From positions 5,202,636 through 5,266,635 of the forward strand of contig WNKI01000002.1 of the NCBI GenBank assembly GCA_015350385.1: a stretch of DNA of 64,000 nt, written 5' to 3'. Below, piece by piece: positions 12,033 to 22,410 of the stretch. The notes beneath the pieces were generated by a model, which made no database searches, had not been told where the DNA came from, and was given only the letters and a program-made list of their open reading frames with translations. Numbering within the stretch: position 1 is the stretch's first letter; each line of letters starts with the position of its first letter. The translations under genes and the position numbers were made by a program. The DNA is from Aculops lycopersici. Taxonomy: Eukaryota; Arthropoda; Arachnida; Trombidiformes; Eriophyidae.

Positions 12033-15000
12033 CCAGAAGCAGCAGATTATATGCAGTCGGTTGGTTGTTGCCGCTGCCGTTGAGTGATGCAATAAAATAG
12101 AGGCTCTAACTTTTGTATCGGGGACAAGAGCGCCACTTGGCGGTGAACCAGGAAACCTCTCGAGCTCACCTGCTAGAGTCGCCAGTTGCAATTAAAGTTG
12201 CCGGCAACTTATCGGCCAGTCAACCGACAAGCAACTGTCTTACATATGAACGGATCGGAAACCCGAGTGATCTCCTCTCTCATTCGCGCCGCTCTATCAC
12301 TCTTTTCGGTGATGAGACGAGCGAATAGGAAAGAAGGAAAGATATGCTCTGCTTTTTATATTCCGGCTGATTGTCTGAGATGCTACAAGATTTTCATTTT
12401 CATTATTAGATTTCCTGTTTGGTGCTGGCCGCTTCGTTTGGCTCAAATAATATGGCGAGTATCTCGACGTGAGATCAGAGAGACGGTGCATTTTGCAAGC
12501 GCGACTCGTATCTCACCTGAACATGTAATGAAGCGCAGCGACCAGCCAACTGGCCAGCGGCCACTTGTTGCTTCCTTATCCTCCTCCTTGGTCTCTCCGC
12601 ACAACAGACACCGCCGCCGATGCTACTGCTCGCCCAACAGGAACCAATTTGAGGCCGCACGATATTTCACTTAGGTCTTCGGGGCTCACAGCTCCAAGTC
12701 CCTGGGGCTCCTCCTATCACTTTTCTCTCTTGCCCACTTTCACCACTCTCCGGTTTGGTCCATGCTCTTCAATTTGGACCTCAGAGTTGAGTCTACTGAA
12801 ATCACGCAGTCGCCGCTGCCGACATGCTGGTTGTATCAAGTAAATTGCAGTAAACTGCTGGAACCACTTGCTCCGAGATTGTTGCGATTGTAAGGCCAAC
12901 ATCAAACTCGGAGCCCCAATTCCGACTCTCGTGTTGCTCAGGTAGATGGCACGCAGGAAACTCTTAATGTTGTGCTTGTAACCTTGAAAGAGATTGCCAC
13001 TTTATTGAAGTGGAGCTCATTGCCTATGCTCTAGTGGGAGATAACCCAAAAAGCTTCGAGCGGCCATTTCATTTTGGTTGCTCTCGTTTCTAAAACTCTA
13101 AACTTTGAGCGCGAGGACTTTGAAACGAGCATTGAAACTGATCGCAACAGGTTGCCGCGCGCTCTCACTTAATGGCCAAAGTGAATCTATCTCTCTTTCT
13201 CTCCCTCGTGAAAAGTTTAGTTTGCTTCCAGCTTCAAAACTCATCGTCCTGTCGAGTCATTGATGAATCCAAAGACTCAGGTGCTCCATGCATTTACCTT
13301 TAGTTGTGCAGCGTGAGGAGCTAAATCTAAATCCACATGCAAAAGTTGCATCGAATCAAGCTGACCGACTTGCTGGTGCCAGTACTTTGGCCAATTTTCG
13401 TTGTCTCTCCATGCCAATGGCTAGAAAATGGCTCCTGTAGAAGGGGAGCAATAAATTATCTGCCCTGAAGCGCCGCGATTCCCCTGGCTTCCTAGAGTTT
13501 GGTACATGTGTTTGTATTGCGAGCAAAAGTATGTTTTAGCAAGCTGATCTCTTCTTCGTTTCAAGAAGAGACTCAGGTATAATTTATATAAATTTAGACA
13601 ATTTCCCGCAGCAATCCAGCAACTAAATTGAGATGCAAACTCCTTCATTTTCAGATAAACTTAGTAGCAAAAACAATAAAGACGACAAACTCTTCTCCTC
13701 CAGTCACCGGTTCTAATGAGAGATGAGCTTGCTAGCTAGCCGGCCACTTGATGTGGTATCAAGCCAGCGGACAACATCATTAGCCGGCCACTCGTCAGAG
13801 GGTTAGCTTGGTTTCGGCTTTCTTCAGGGAGCTCGCTGATGTCGTGGTACTGCTGTGGCGGCGGTAATTCGATGTAGATTCTGTTTGCTTGACTTCGGAA
13901 ATCGATTGCGTATGCAAATGGCAGCTACGGTGACTGGTTCAGCGAGTTACATTACTTTGGTGTGTAGTGATACCGGTAATGGTGATGGTGATGTAATCGA
14001 TGCGGCCAGCCAAATACAATGACTCAAATGAAGCGAGTATAGAGAAAAACTCTCTCAGGTTGATAACGAAACAAAACCCACTCCACACTGCTAATCGTTG
14101 GTCAGATTGCCAGAGTCAAAGTCGAATTTGCTCCCATCTTCGCCGGGAACAAGAGAAGGGGAAAGGTGAATTTACCTGCTTTATATTCATGACTGCGGCG
14201 AGGGTAAACTTTGTTGCAATTGCAACAGAGATTCATATCTCTCCCTCTCTCCCTCACTCACCTTGAACCAACTGAGATGCGATAGTCGAGAGTTTTGTTT
14301 CAGATAATCGGCGTTGTGGTCGCGGACTAGGAATTATTAGCCAAGAGGCGGAAGCACAATGGCGAGCAAAAGTCTAATTGACCTGTGAATTCGCATTGAA
14401 TGATGCCTCCGTTGCTCTTTTTGTCTTTGCTGGCCTTCGGAGTCAATCTCTCGCGAGATTTACCTGTGGCAGTAGAAACAACTGGGTTTTGCAAAAGTTT
14501 TCTTTTCTCGATTTGGAAGAGAAGGAGAAGCGAGAATCGACAGGCGGAAAATTCAATCGTCGCCGACTGGCCAGCTAGCTAGTCAATTCGACTTGGTGAC
14601 CGCCAAAAGGCCGATCGGAGTAGCATCAAAAAGAGCAGCAAAGACAATGCGTTTTGTTGTGGAAATTTCTGAAGAGATGGGAACTTAGTCTGAGGGAAAC
14701 TGAGAAACAAATGAGATTGGTTTAGATTGCTCGACTTTTATCGCTATCTAAAGCTTGAAACTCACCGGCGATTCGCCTTTTTACTCTGGAGTCAATTGAA
14801 TTCCATCGCTCAACTATGAGGCTAACTGCAATGGACATGGAGAGACGAGAAAACAAGTGGCAGAGGCAACCGCGAGAATAGATAATAATAGCCGGCTTCC
14901 GACTCGACGCGCGCCGCGCTCTTAGTTTCCCTCGGCGGGTCGGGAGGCCAAATCTTGGGGGTGAATGTCAGTCATGGTAGATGTCAATGTGGTCCTGGCT

Positions 15001-18000
15001 GCCACCGCTTTCAGCAACAAGCGCCGCCACATTGGCGCAACCTGTCGAGTGGCAAGAGTCTCTCCAAGGCTGGGGTCAAGTTTCTCTCCTTCTTCTTCGG
15101 CAAATGGACTGACTGAAAAGAACAGTCCTCAGTCGCTGTGTGTTTCCCTTTGCGGCAAAGACAAACGTATCATTAGCTCACACAGATACAAACCCAGACA
15201 ACATTTAAGTTTTCAAGTCGGTGTGTCCATTTCGTCCTCTTCGAACGTCTTTGAAGGCGACTGTCCACTTGGTTTTAGATCATGTTAGCTGAGTAGTGAG
15301 TAGTGAGTGGTGAGTTGGCGGTCCACTCACTCGGATAGACCGCCGACTCGCGGTCACAACGATCCAGTTGCTGTCGATGGGCCATCTTCAAGCAAGTGAC
15401 TCGTGCGTGCCCACCACTATTGAGCGGCCAACTTGCAACAAGTGGTGGACGGCACTGCCGCAATCAAATCATCATGACTGAATCATCCCACCGGCCAATC
15501 GAGTGTCTTGAATCATCACCGACAGTCGTGCCATTGATTTCGGTTTCCTCGCTGAAAGACTCGAGTTGAATATGCAAACTTCAAACGACGAGAAGGACAA
15601 ATTTGACTACTAGACATGATCTCTTTTGCAAGAAGAAGAAGAGGGAAAATAAGATGAATGATAACAATCTACTCTCCCTCTCTCTCTTTCTCCCGACTGG
15701 TCGATAGAATTTCAATTCAATGATCGCATGTCGTCACTTGTTTTCATGTTTGTTTTGCTGTGCACTTGTTTCCTTTTGACTTCGTGTCCAATCGACTTTT
15801 CATCAACTCAATCGTTGGCTTGAATCATAACAGAGAGTCAGCTACGAGCTACAACCTGTTGTCTTGTTTCGCTTTACCTTTTGACTTTGTGGTTGCAATA
15901 ATGCAGCCAAAATTTGCGGTGCTTTATTTGCATTTCGTGATTTATGATTATCATTATGATGATCATCTAGTATGCAAAGCAAGGTGAGCAACAACAACAA
16001 GTGGTGAGCTTACCTGCGAGTTTCTCTGATCAAATGCATCCCGTTCCACTTGCCAATCTAGTCGAATGCCCCTACAAGCAAGACACAGGCAAAAAGTCGA
16101 ATTGGATTTAGTTTGACATTAATTTTCTCTCGATTCCTTGAATCCATTGATCTGATCTGATCGATACAATCCGATCGATTCCCCATGTGAACTCAAGTTT
16201 AGATTCAAAACTTAGGAAACTTGGATGACGTTGAATTGATGATCAGATTTAAGGATATTCCGTTAGGCATACTAATCAGCTCGCCCGTTGCGCCATCTGA
16301 TGATATTTGATCGCTTCGATGTCAGCTACAGGTACCCGTCGCCTCTACAGGTGAGTGACTAACACACAGTTTGCAACCAAGTTGGTCGTTTCAAGCTAGC
16401 CACACGCAGAGTCAATATAAAAACACCTACCGAAGAGTCAACAACAGCAGCAGTAGCAGTAAAAGTAGCAGGTGCTTATTATTGCCCCACATGCAAATAG
16501 TTTCAAATATATAAATTACCTTTCTCGTCTTCGTCTCCATGTTGAGTGGCCAAGTTACTAGTACTCTAGTCTATTACATAACCTGAGAAGTCCGATTAGT
16601 GGTAAGAAAAACAGTTGCAGGGGCGGCAACGCTGGCAACAACAGTAGCTACCCGACGACCACCTTGCAGAGAGTGGTCATGATTTTCTCGCCCGCTCTCA
16701 TTCCGCTGGCCAGAGATAGGAAACATTATTCTAATATGCAATCTTCTATTAGTCTCTGTCTCTCTCTCTCGCCGCTCATTTGAAAGATTGATTTTTTTGC
16801 GTGCAAACCGGATGTGAGCGTCTCTCGTCCACGATCACAGAAAACCAATACACGAACAAGATGGATAATTACATGCCAATTGCTCGAAACCATCAGCCGG
16901 TTAGCTAGCTGGCTGATGGCTTACATGGTAGAGGAAGGCAGAGGAATCGTCCAACTCTCGGCCAGCAGAACTAAACTGTGTGTATAATTCAGCTGAAAAA
17001 CTCAAGTTTAGTACGCGTGCTGCTCTCTCTTTCTTGCGGGTCGAACCAAAGCCAAGCTAATGGATCAAATTTTGCGCTCGTTTTAAAGGAAACGAATCGT
17101 TTCCTTAAATAATAATAATCAATTCGACTCAATAAGTTTGGCGGAGCAAAATGATGGAGACTAACTCAGTGGAGTTGGCTAACAACAAACTAGAGATGAA
17201 GAAAGAGAGAAAGAAACTTGTGGAATTGATTTAGAAGATGAGCTGGCTCTTGGGTTGCTCATTCAGAGATGCTGCTGATGTGGCTCCGAGAAAAAGAAAC
17301 TTGGTTGCCAGTGCTAATCTCAGGCTCACTTTTCGCGGTTACATAATCACACCTATGTAATCAGATCGTCTAATTTTCAGTGTCTCCGTTTTTATGTTGC
17401 GGTCTCGAGCAGCAGCAGCGGCTAGCCTCAAGAGCAAGCTCGTTAGTCTCGGCGGCAGTAGAGGCGGCACCTCAATGTTCAGTTGCTCATATTCGTGTCT
17501 ACCATTGGGTTAAAAAATCCAAAATTCATCGCAAAATCCTCCTGGACGAGCGGCTAAGTTGCAAAGTGGCCACCAGCATTGATGTTCATTTGATGTTGTT
17601 GCCGTTGTTCACTTGTGCAGCTAATCAATTAGCCATCCAAAAGACCAGTTGGCTACCTGGCCGACGGACTGACTGACTAACTTGCCAACTGACTCGGGAT
17701 TGAGGAACGACGAGGGTAGCTAGCTTTTGTGTGGGCGACTCGCACTTCTAGTTATGATTTCCGATTTCTCACAACCACAACAGCAACAACATCAACATGT
17801 TGGACTTAGAGTGGCGGCATGGACAACTAGAGCAACTTGAAAGAATCGATCATCATGAGGGAGGCGAATCCAACAAGTGGCTAGTTTGTTTGCGGCTGCT
17901 TAGTTTCGCTCACTCGGATTGTTTGGCTGAATCACAGACTCTTTGGTTGAGTGACTGACTAGCTTGCTGGCTGCAAGTTTGCCTCGAGTTTGACTTGTAG

Positions 18001-18176
18001 TCGGAGAGGAGCAACAAGTGAGTGATTTTTGGTCAATTGGTCGGCGCCTATCCAGCTTGTGGGCTACATTTGCGTCGCCAATTGGCCAGCCAGCCGGTCG
18101 GCCATGCAGATGGCCACAAGCTACAAACTTGCTCACCATTGCGAACCAAACAACGGCAACCATGTGTTAACAAGAT

Positions 18177-18198
18177 GCCACCACCACCACCACCACCA
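18177..18198. repeat. (CCA)n microsatellite
   Basis: A run of about seven CCA triplets sits in noncoding sequence. Confidence 0.85.
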
Positions 18199-18477
18199 TC
18201 TTAGTGGTCACCAGCCGCCACAAGGACTCACCTGTCATCGTTTTCGTCTCAACCGCAACAAGATGGTTACTTCCGTACTCTTCTTTCCTTTCTCTTCGCC
18301 ACACCTGGCTCGCAATCAAACTTCTTGAATGGCATCAAAAGTACGCGACGCTCTAGATCAGAATGAGTCAGTAGAGAGGGTTATTTCCTACAACACGAAA
18401 AATAGGCCGAGTTTCTGGCCAATCTGCCCAATTTGAGCCCTTTCATCGATAAGTGGAAGAAAATTTCCAAAATTTAC

Positions 18478-18661
18478 CTGAGATTATAACTTTCCTCTTG
18501 ATAATTTAGCATCGGAGGCTTGATGTCCGAAATCTTCAATGAAATCTGAAAAGAGTAATCATTCTTCGATGGCCGTTTATATCCGAGTGAGATCAGTGTG
18601 TTTAAGGTGTATTTGTTACCTCGGTGACCTTCTATCTCACCGGATAGGTTTGGGATGAAAT
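18478..18661 (-). CDS. candidate exon, unknown protein
   Basis: A minus-strand frame of 184 bases encodes protein-like sequence including GEIEGHRGNKYTLNTL and SLKISDIKPPML. It is bounded on the 3' side by a good donor, CTCAG|GTAAAT (GT at 18477-18476), and on the 5' side by a weak acceptor, ATTGCAAG. It lies beside the second copy of the palindromic element and on the same strand as the membrane-protein gene at 20.3-22.4 kb. No family is recognised. It could be a relic of a mobile element. Confidence 0.22.
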
Positions 18662-18746
18662 CTTGCAATCAGATAAATCCTCTATTATAAACAGAAAATC
18701 GTACACAGAATCGATGCTCTAGATCATGTTAAATACAACGCAGAAA

Positions 18747-19820
18747 ACTGTGTCAAAAAATTATGCTTGGTTAGAAAATTGCACCCTCCAACATAATTTT
18801 GAGGCCCCAGATTTATTTCTAGCATAGTTTCTGCGAACAATACAAACGGCCTATCCGGTTGCTGCTTTATGATAGTATAATACACACGCTAGAAGAATCA
18901 ACATACTTTCTGCGACTGCAGAACTCGAATACCCCTCCATTCGAGGGAAGGGTTGCAAATTGAAATTGACCTGTCCGAAAGATGGACGCACGAATGCTGT
19001 AGAATGCAGTCGCAATCACCGCGCCAAGAGATGTTGAACACATAATCGACCATGAGATGCGAATATCACTTCTAATTTCAAAGTTACACGCTAGTTGGTG
19101 ATAAAGAGGCCTCAAGAAGAATATGAGCTTATTTCCGAAACCCCGCACCCTGGGTGACCAGTCGAAGGTCTACACAGATGGCCGCTGCACTGCTCAGAAG
19201 TGGTCAAATTTTGGTATCTAATGAGCATGCAGGTCGTCCTCTAGCCCCCCGACGACCTAGCGCCCGGAACCTGGGTGCTGCTTGTTCAGAAATGCGAATG
19301 CTCTTGAATGCACTCGGGATCGAATCTACAAGTTGCACGGAATGTGGAAAAGAAATCTGTTCTTAGTGACACCTGTATTCCAGAAAATATACACGATAGC
19401 AGACATCCATGGCAACCGGATGCTCAGAATCCAACTTCTGAGTCGATTGCAGTGTTTACTTTTGGGCTAGCTATCATAACTTCCGAATTAGAGATGGCTT
19501 CTAAGAGCGATTCTTTGGGGATGTTGAGCTCGACTTGGTGGATCGATTCTGCTGGTGTCACACGCTGCTAGCATTTCTGAATAAGAATTATCCGGACTCG
19601 CGGCGCTAGGTGGTCGGGGGTCCCGAGGACGAACCGTTAATGCATTTGATACCAAAATTTGAGTAATTCTGCGCAGGTACGCGACTGTCATCGCACACCT
19701 TCAACTGAGGTCCAGAAGCGCAGGCTTTCGTGAATATGCTCCATTCTCTACAGAGACAACATTATCACCTTTGAGAGTATAACTCCGGAACAAGTGGTTA
19801 TTTTTGCGCCCAGTCTTCGA
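18747..19820. repeat. dispersed palindromic element, copy 2
   Basis: This is a direct-orientation copy of 4441-5514 with the same length and about 99% identity. Outside these limits the two loci differ sharply, but scattered matches persist at the same spacing (CACCG..AGGT at 4332 and 18638; CATAACTT at 5776 and 20084). The inverted-repeat arms are at about 19090-19341 and 19530-19783. No long protein is encoded. Confidence 0.8.
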
Positions 19821-20319
19821 TTATGTGTCCAAGAAAACATGCTAAACTCATTTGGCTTTAGATTATGTGCATCAACATTGCAACAAATGGTATTTCGGAC
19901 ATAAAGTACATACCCCTTCAAGTGAGGCCAAGGGCCAATAAGAATCGCGCTGTCCACCAGAAGATCTTAACTGCCCAGCGGTTATAAATATCTCACAAGA
20001 GCCGAATTTTTATCGAGAACTATTGAAAAATTCATAGATGTATGCAAATTAACCTTTTGAGGCCCAATCCCTACCGCAGATTTCATAACTTTCGAAAAAA
20101 TCCCAATTGTGGGGCATTTTTGTCGCAATATGTAGCGGAAAATCCATTCTGCGTGCATTTTGTCACAGTCACGCAATATTGCGAAACATTGTAAACATGA
20201 GACCATGAACTCATTAGCTCGATCATAAGTAGGTGAATCTGACGCGAGCCCAAAATTAAGCATAAGTATGAATTAGAAAAAAGGAGATCATGTTTATTAT
20301 CATGTTTATTACCAATTAC
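19821..20319. other. noncoding, diverged flank of repeat
   Basis: This lies between the repeat and the 3' end of the membrane-protein gene. A 93-codon minus-strand frame with an ATG (20263-19982) is present but has no recognisable motif, and it overlaps sequence that seems to be the diverged flank of the repeat. Two reverse-strand AATAAA signals, at 20293-20298 and 20305-20310, belong to the neighbouring gene. Confidence 0.4.
20293..20310 (-). terminator. two poly(A) signals for 20.3-22.4 kb gene
   Basis: TTTATT at 20305-20310 and 20293-20298 reads AATAAA twice on the minus strand, starting about 10 and 22 bases after the stop codon of the membrane-protein gene. Confidence 0.6.
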
Positions 20320-22410
20320 TTAGTTTAAATCTTTGAAGTAGCCCAGCGGGTCGCTGAGCAAACTGTCGCCGGGTAGGAACTGCACCAAATCTTTCTGGCC
20401 GCCACCTGTCCAGGTAACGGTGGACAGAAACACTAGCCCTGCCCAAAAGTGAACGCGCAACAGGTTTGGGTATGTGAAGTCCAGGCCAAAGTTGACGGCA
20501 AAACGTTTCACCAACAAATCGGATCGACTCAACTCTTGCCGGAGCACCCAAGTTGAGTAGGCATAGTATAGACTGTCCATTTCCGATTGCACCTCAACAG
20601 TGTGCGCCAGGAGTTTGTTCAGCGACCTGTGGAGTCTCAGGTTTCGCTCGTGCCAAAGACAAATCGGTAAAAGGCATATGTCAACCCAAAAGATGGCCGA
20701 TATGCTGGTGATTAGTAGGATTATTTTGGCATAGAAGTTCAGATAGGGCAAGTGGAGGCGCAACATAACGGGCAAGCACAGTGCGGTGCATAATAGTAAG
20801 AGGGCCAATGGTCCGGTGGATCTGAGAATGGGTTTCAATTGGGCAATGAAAATCCTGTAATGGAGTAGTATGAGCACCAAATTTGAGTTCATTAATTCGA
20901 TGTCTAAATCGATACTTGCCATCAAATTAGAATAGTTGTTTGTGGAAATTTGTACCTTTTTCAGCTGCTCGAATTCCTTTTTGATCCTCAAAAATATCAA
21001 TCGATTATTTACAGTGCATAGCTTAGTTTGGTTCGTTAATTCATTAATGATCTTCAGTTGATCAAGTCCATTCAATACAAAGACAATCAAATAAAAGCCT
21101 ACAGCCATGAAGGCAAATCCGTAAAAGTAAACTACTTCCACGAGAAACAGCAAATCCAACGGCTCAGTTTCAATCTGGAGACCGAAGAACTTTCCTTGAT
21201 GCGGAACGATGAATAGAAATAGGATCCAAAATTGAATAAAAAAGGCAACAAAGCCTAAGGTATAAGTCCGATATTTGACTCTTGCTTCCTTTATCCAATC
21301 AGGCAGTCTATTGAAGGGTACCAATTTACCTTGAACGAGTTGGAGCCTAATGATGTCGGCAAGCAGGTGGTTGTGTCTGAACAAACTATGCTCCATATTA
21401 TTTTGTTCTAATTTAGAATCTGATCTCGATCTTGATTTTGAATTTGATTTCGATTTTGATTTAGATTTTATTGTCAATTTTGATTTCGATCTTGATCTTG
21501 AAAAATGATTTGATGATGAGAAGGTTGAGGAGGATGAACCTCTTGTTGCATATGAAGGTTGCGGTTTCATATTGAGCATTTCGTTAAGATTTCCAATGTA
21601 AGTCTTTGGTTGGATATGACGGCATTTGGAAAAGATAAATCTCTGGACTTCTATCATGATCAGCGCATTTATTGATTCAAATTCGCGCTGCTCGTCCACT
21701 AACAACCTGATGATTCCAAAATCAAAAGGCGAAACATTTTTATAATAAATTTGGGGCAATAGAGAGAGAAAAACAATTGTGGATAAGAGAAACAGATTAC
21801 CCACTTCGCAAATGTAAGCAAAGTTTATATACGGAGCTCCTAATTTTTTAAGAAAACTCTTATCCTGATCCAACTTTTCTCTAACAACCTTGAGCTTCCG
21901 GTTGGCCTCATAAATTTGACTTAGTAGAAGGTTAAGATTGTCTCTATTTTCAACTGCTGTGATCTTCGTTGTTTCATTTGCATCATTCAAATTAATCTCA
22001 AGAGTCTCAATGATTTCCTCTAGTCGATTGATTTGAGTCAAGTGCTTGTCGTGCTCATATTGAAACCAAATATTGATTGACATTCTCAATATAACTAAAA
22101 AAAGTAGGATGTGTGAAACTTTAGCCCAAATTGGATACCGATTGGAGTGAGTTGAGTCTATATCACATGGCGATGAATCGGTCTTGTTTTCAGAAGTTGA
22201 TTGGGTTTGGTGACCATTTAACAGCTCATAATTGACTACACTACTATTGAATCTATTGAAATCACTTCTCATTTCTTCTTGAATCTTGGACAAAAAACAA
22301 TCGGACTCTCTTCGGCTCGGAGCATTTTGGAAAATATCAATTCCATTTAAAGTGGAGGCAACTTTCACACATTGTTTGACGAATCTATCTACATTTCCAC
22401 TTTCTCTCAT
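20320..22410 (-). CDS. multi-pass membrane protein, unknown family
   Basis: An intronless frame of 696 codons. I place the start at the ATG at 22410; the frame extends five codons further but has no ATG there. The protein has a polar N-terminus (1-94), a first hydrophobic segment (about 99-117), and a coiled-coil-like stretch (about 125-185) rich in Glu/Asn/Leu. Further hydrophobic segments follow at about 203-222, 386-404, 425-447, 533-551, 562-585 and 651-667, giving six or seven membrane spans. Between spans 2 and 3 lies a Ser/Lys/Arg repeat (about 303-334, alternating SK and SR) in a predicted soluble loop. Two tandem AATAAA signals follow the stop. I do not recognise the family. The span count would fit an arthropod chemoreceptor-like protein, but I see no gustatory-receptor signature, so no function is assigned. 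Confidence 0.75.
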   Translation of the reverse strand: MRESGNVDRFVKQCVKVASTLNGIDIFQNAPSRRESDCFLSKIQEEMRSDFNRFNSSVVNYELLNGHQTQSTSENKTDSSPCDIDSTHSNRYPIWAKVSHILLFLVILRMSINIWFQYEHDKHLTQINRLEEIIETLEINLNDANETTKITAVENRDNLNLLLSQIYEANRKLKVVREKLDQDKSFLKKLGAPYINFAYICEVGNLFLLSTIVFLSLLPQIYYKNVSPFDFGIIRLLVDEQREFESINALIMIEVQRFIFSKCRHIQPKTYIGNLNEMLNMKPQPSYATRGSSSSTFSSSNHFSRSRSKSKLTIKSKSKSKSNSKSRSRSDSKLEQNNMEHSLFRHNHLLADIIRLQLVQGKLVPFNRLPDWIKEARVKYRTYTLGFVAFFIQFWILFLFIVPHQGKFFGLQIETEPLDLLFLVEVVYFYGFAFMAVGFYLIVFVLNGLDQLKIINELTNQTKLCTVNNRLIFLRIKKEFEQLKKVQISTNNYSNLMASIDLDIELMNSNLVLILLHYRIFIAQLKPILRSTGPLALLLLCTALCLPVMLRLHLPYLNFYAKIILLITSISAIFWVDICLLPICLWHERNLRLHRSLNKLLAHTVEVQSEMDSLYYAYSTWVLRQELSRSDLLVKRFAVNFGLDFTYPNLLRVHFWAGLVFLSTVTWTGGGQKDLVQFLPGDSLLSDPLGYFKDLN

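Larger units (their letters stand above)
9856..18477. other. gene-free stretch
   Basis: About 8.6 kb has no supported gene. The longest open frame (12186-12674, +) has no protein-like features. The region is unusually dense in the CAACAAGTGG/CCACTTGTTG word: 10530, 10894, 12018, 12561, 15436, 15995 and 17871. Two of these share a 17-base block (10528-10544 and 12016-12032). It could be intergenic or a long intron with regulatory content. Confidence 0.45.

Noticed and set aside
12186..12674. 162-codon open frame on the + strand
   Set aside because: Its composition is not protein-like, it overlaps other equally long frames, and it has no motif, splice border or promoter.
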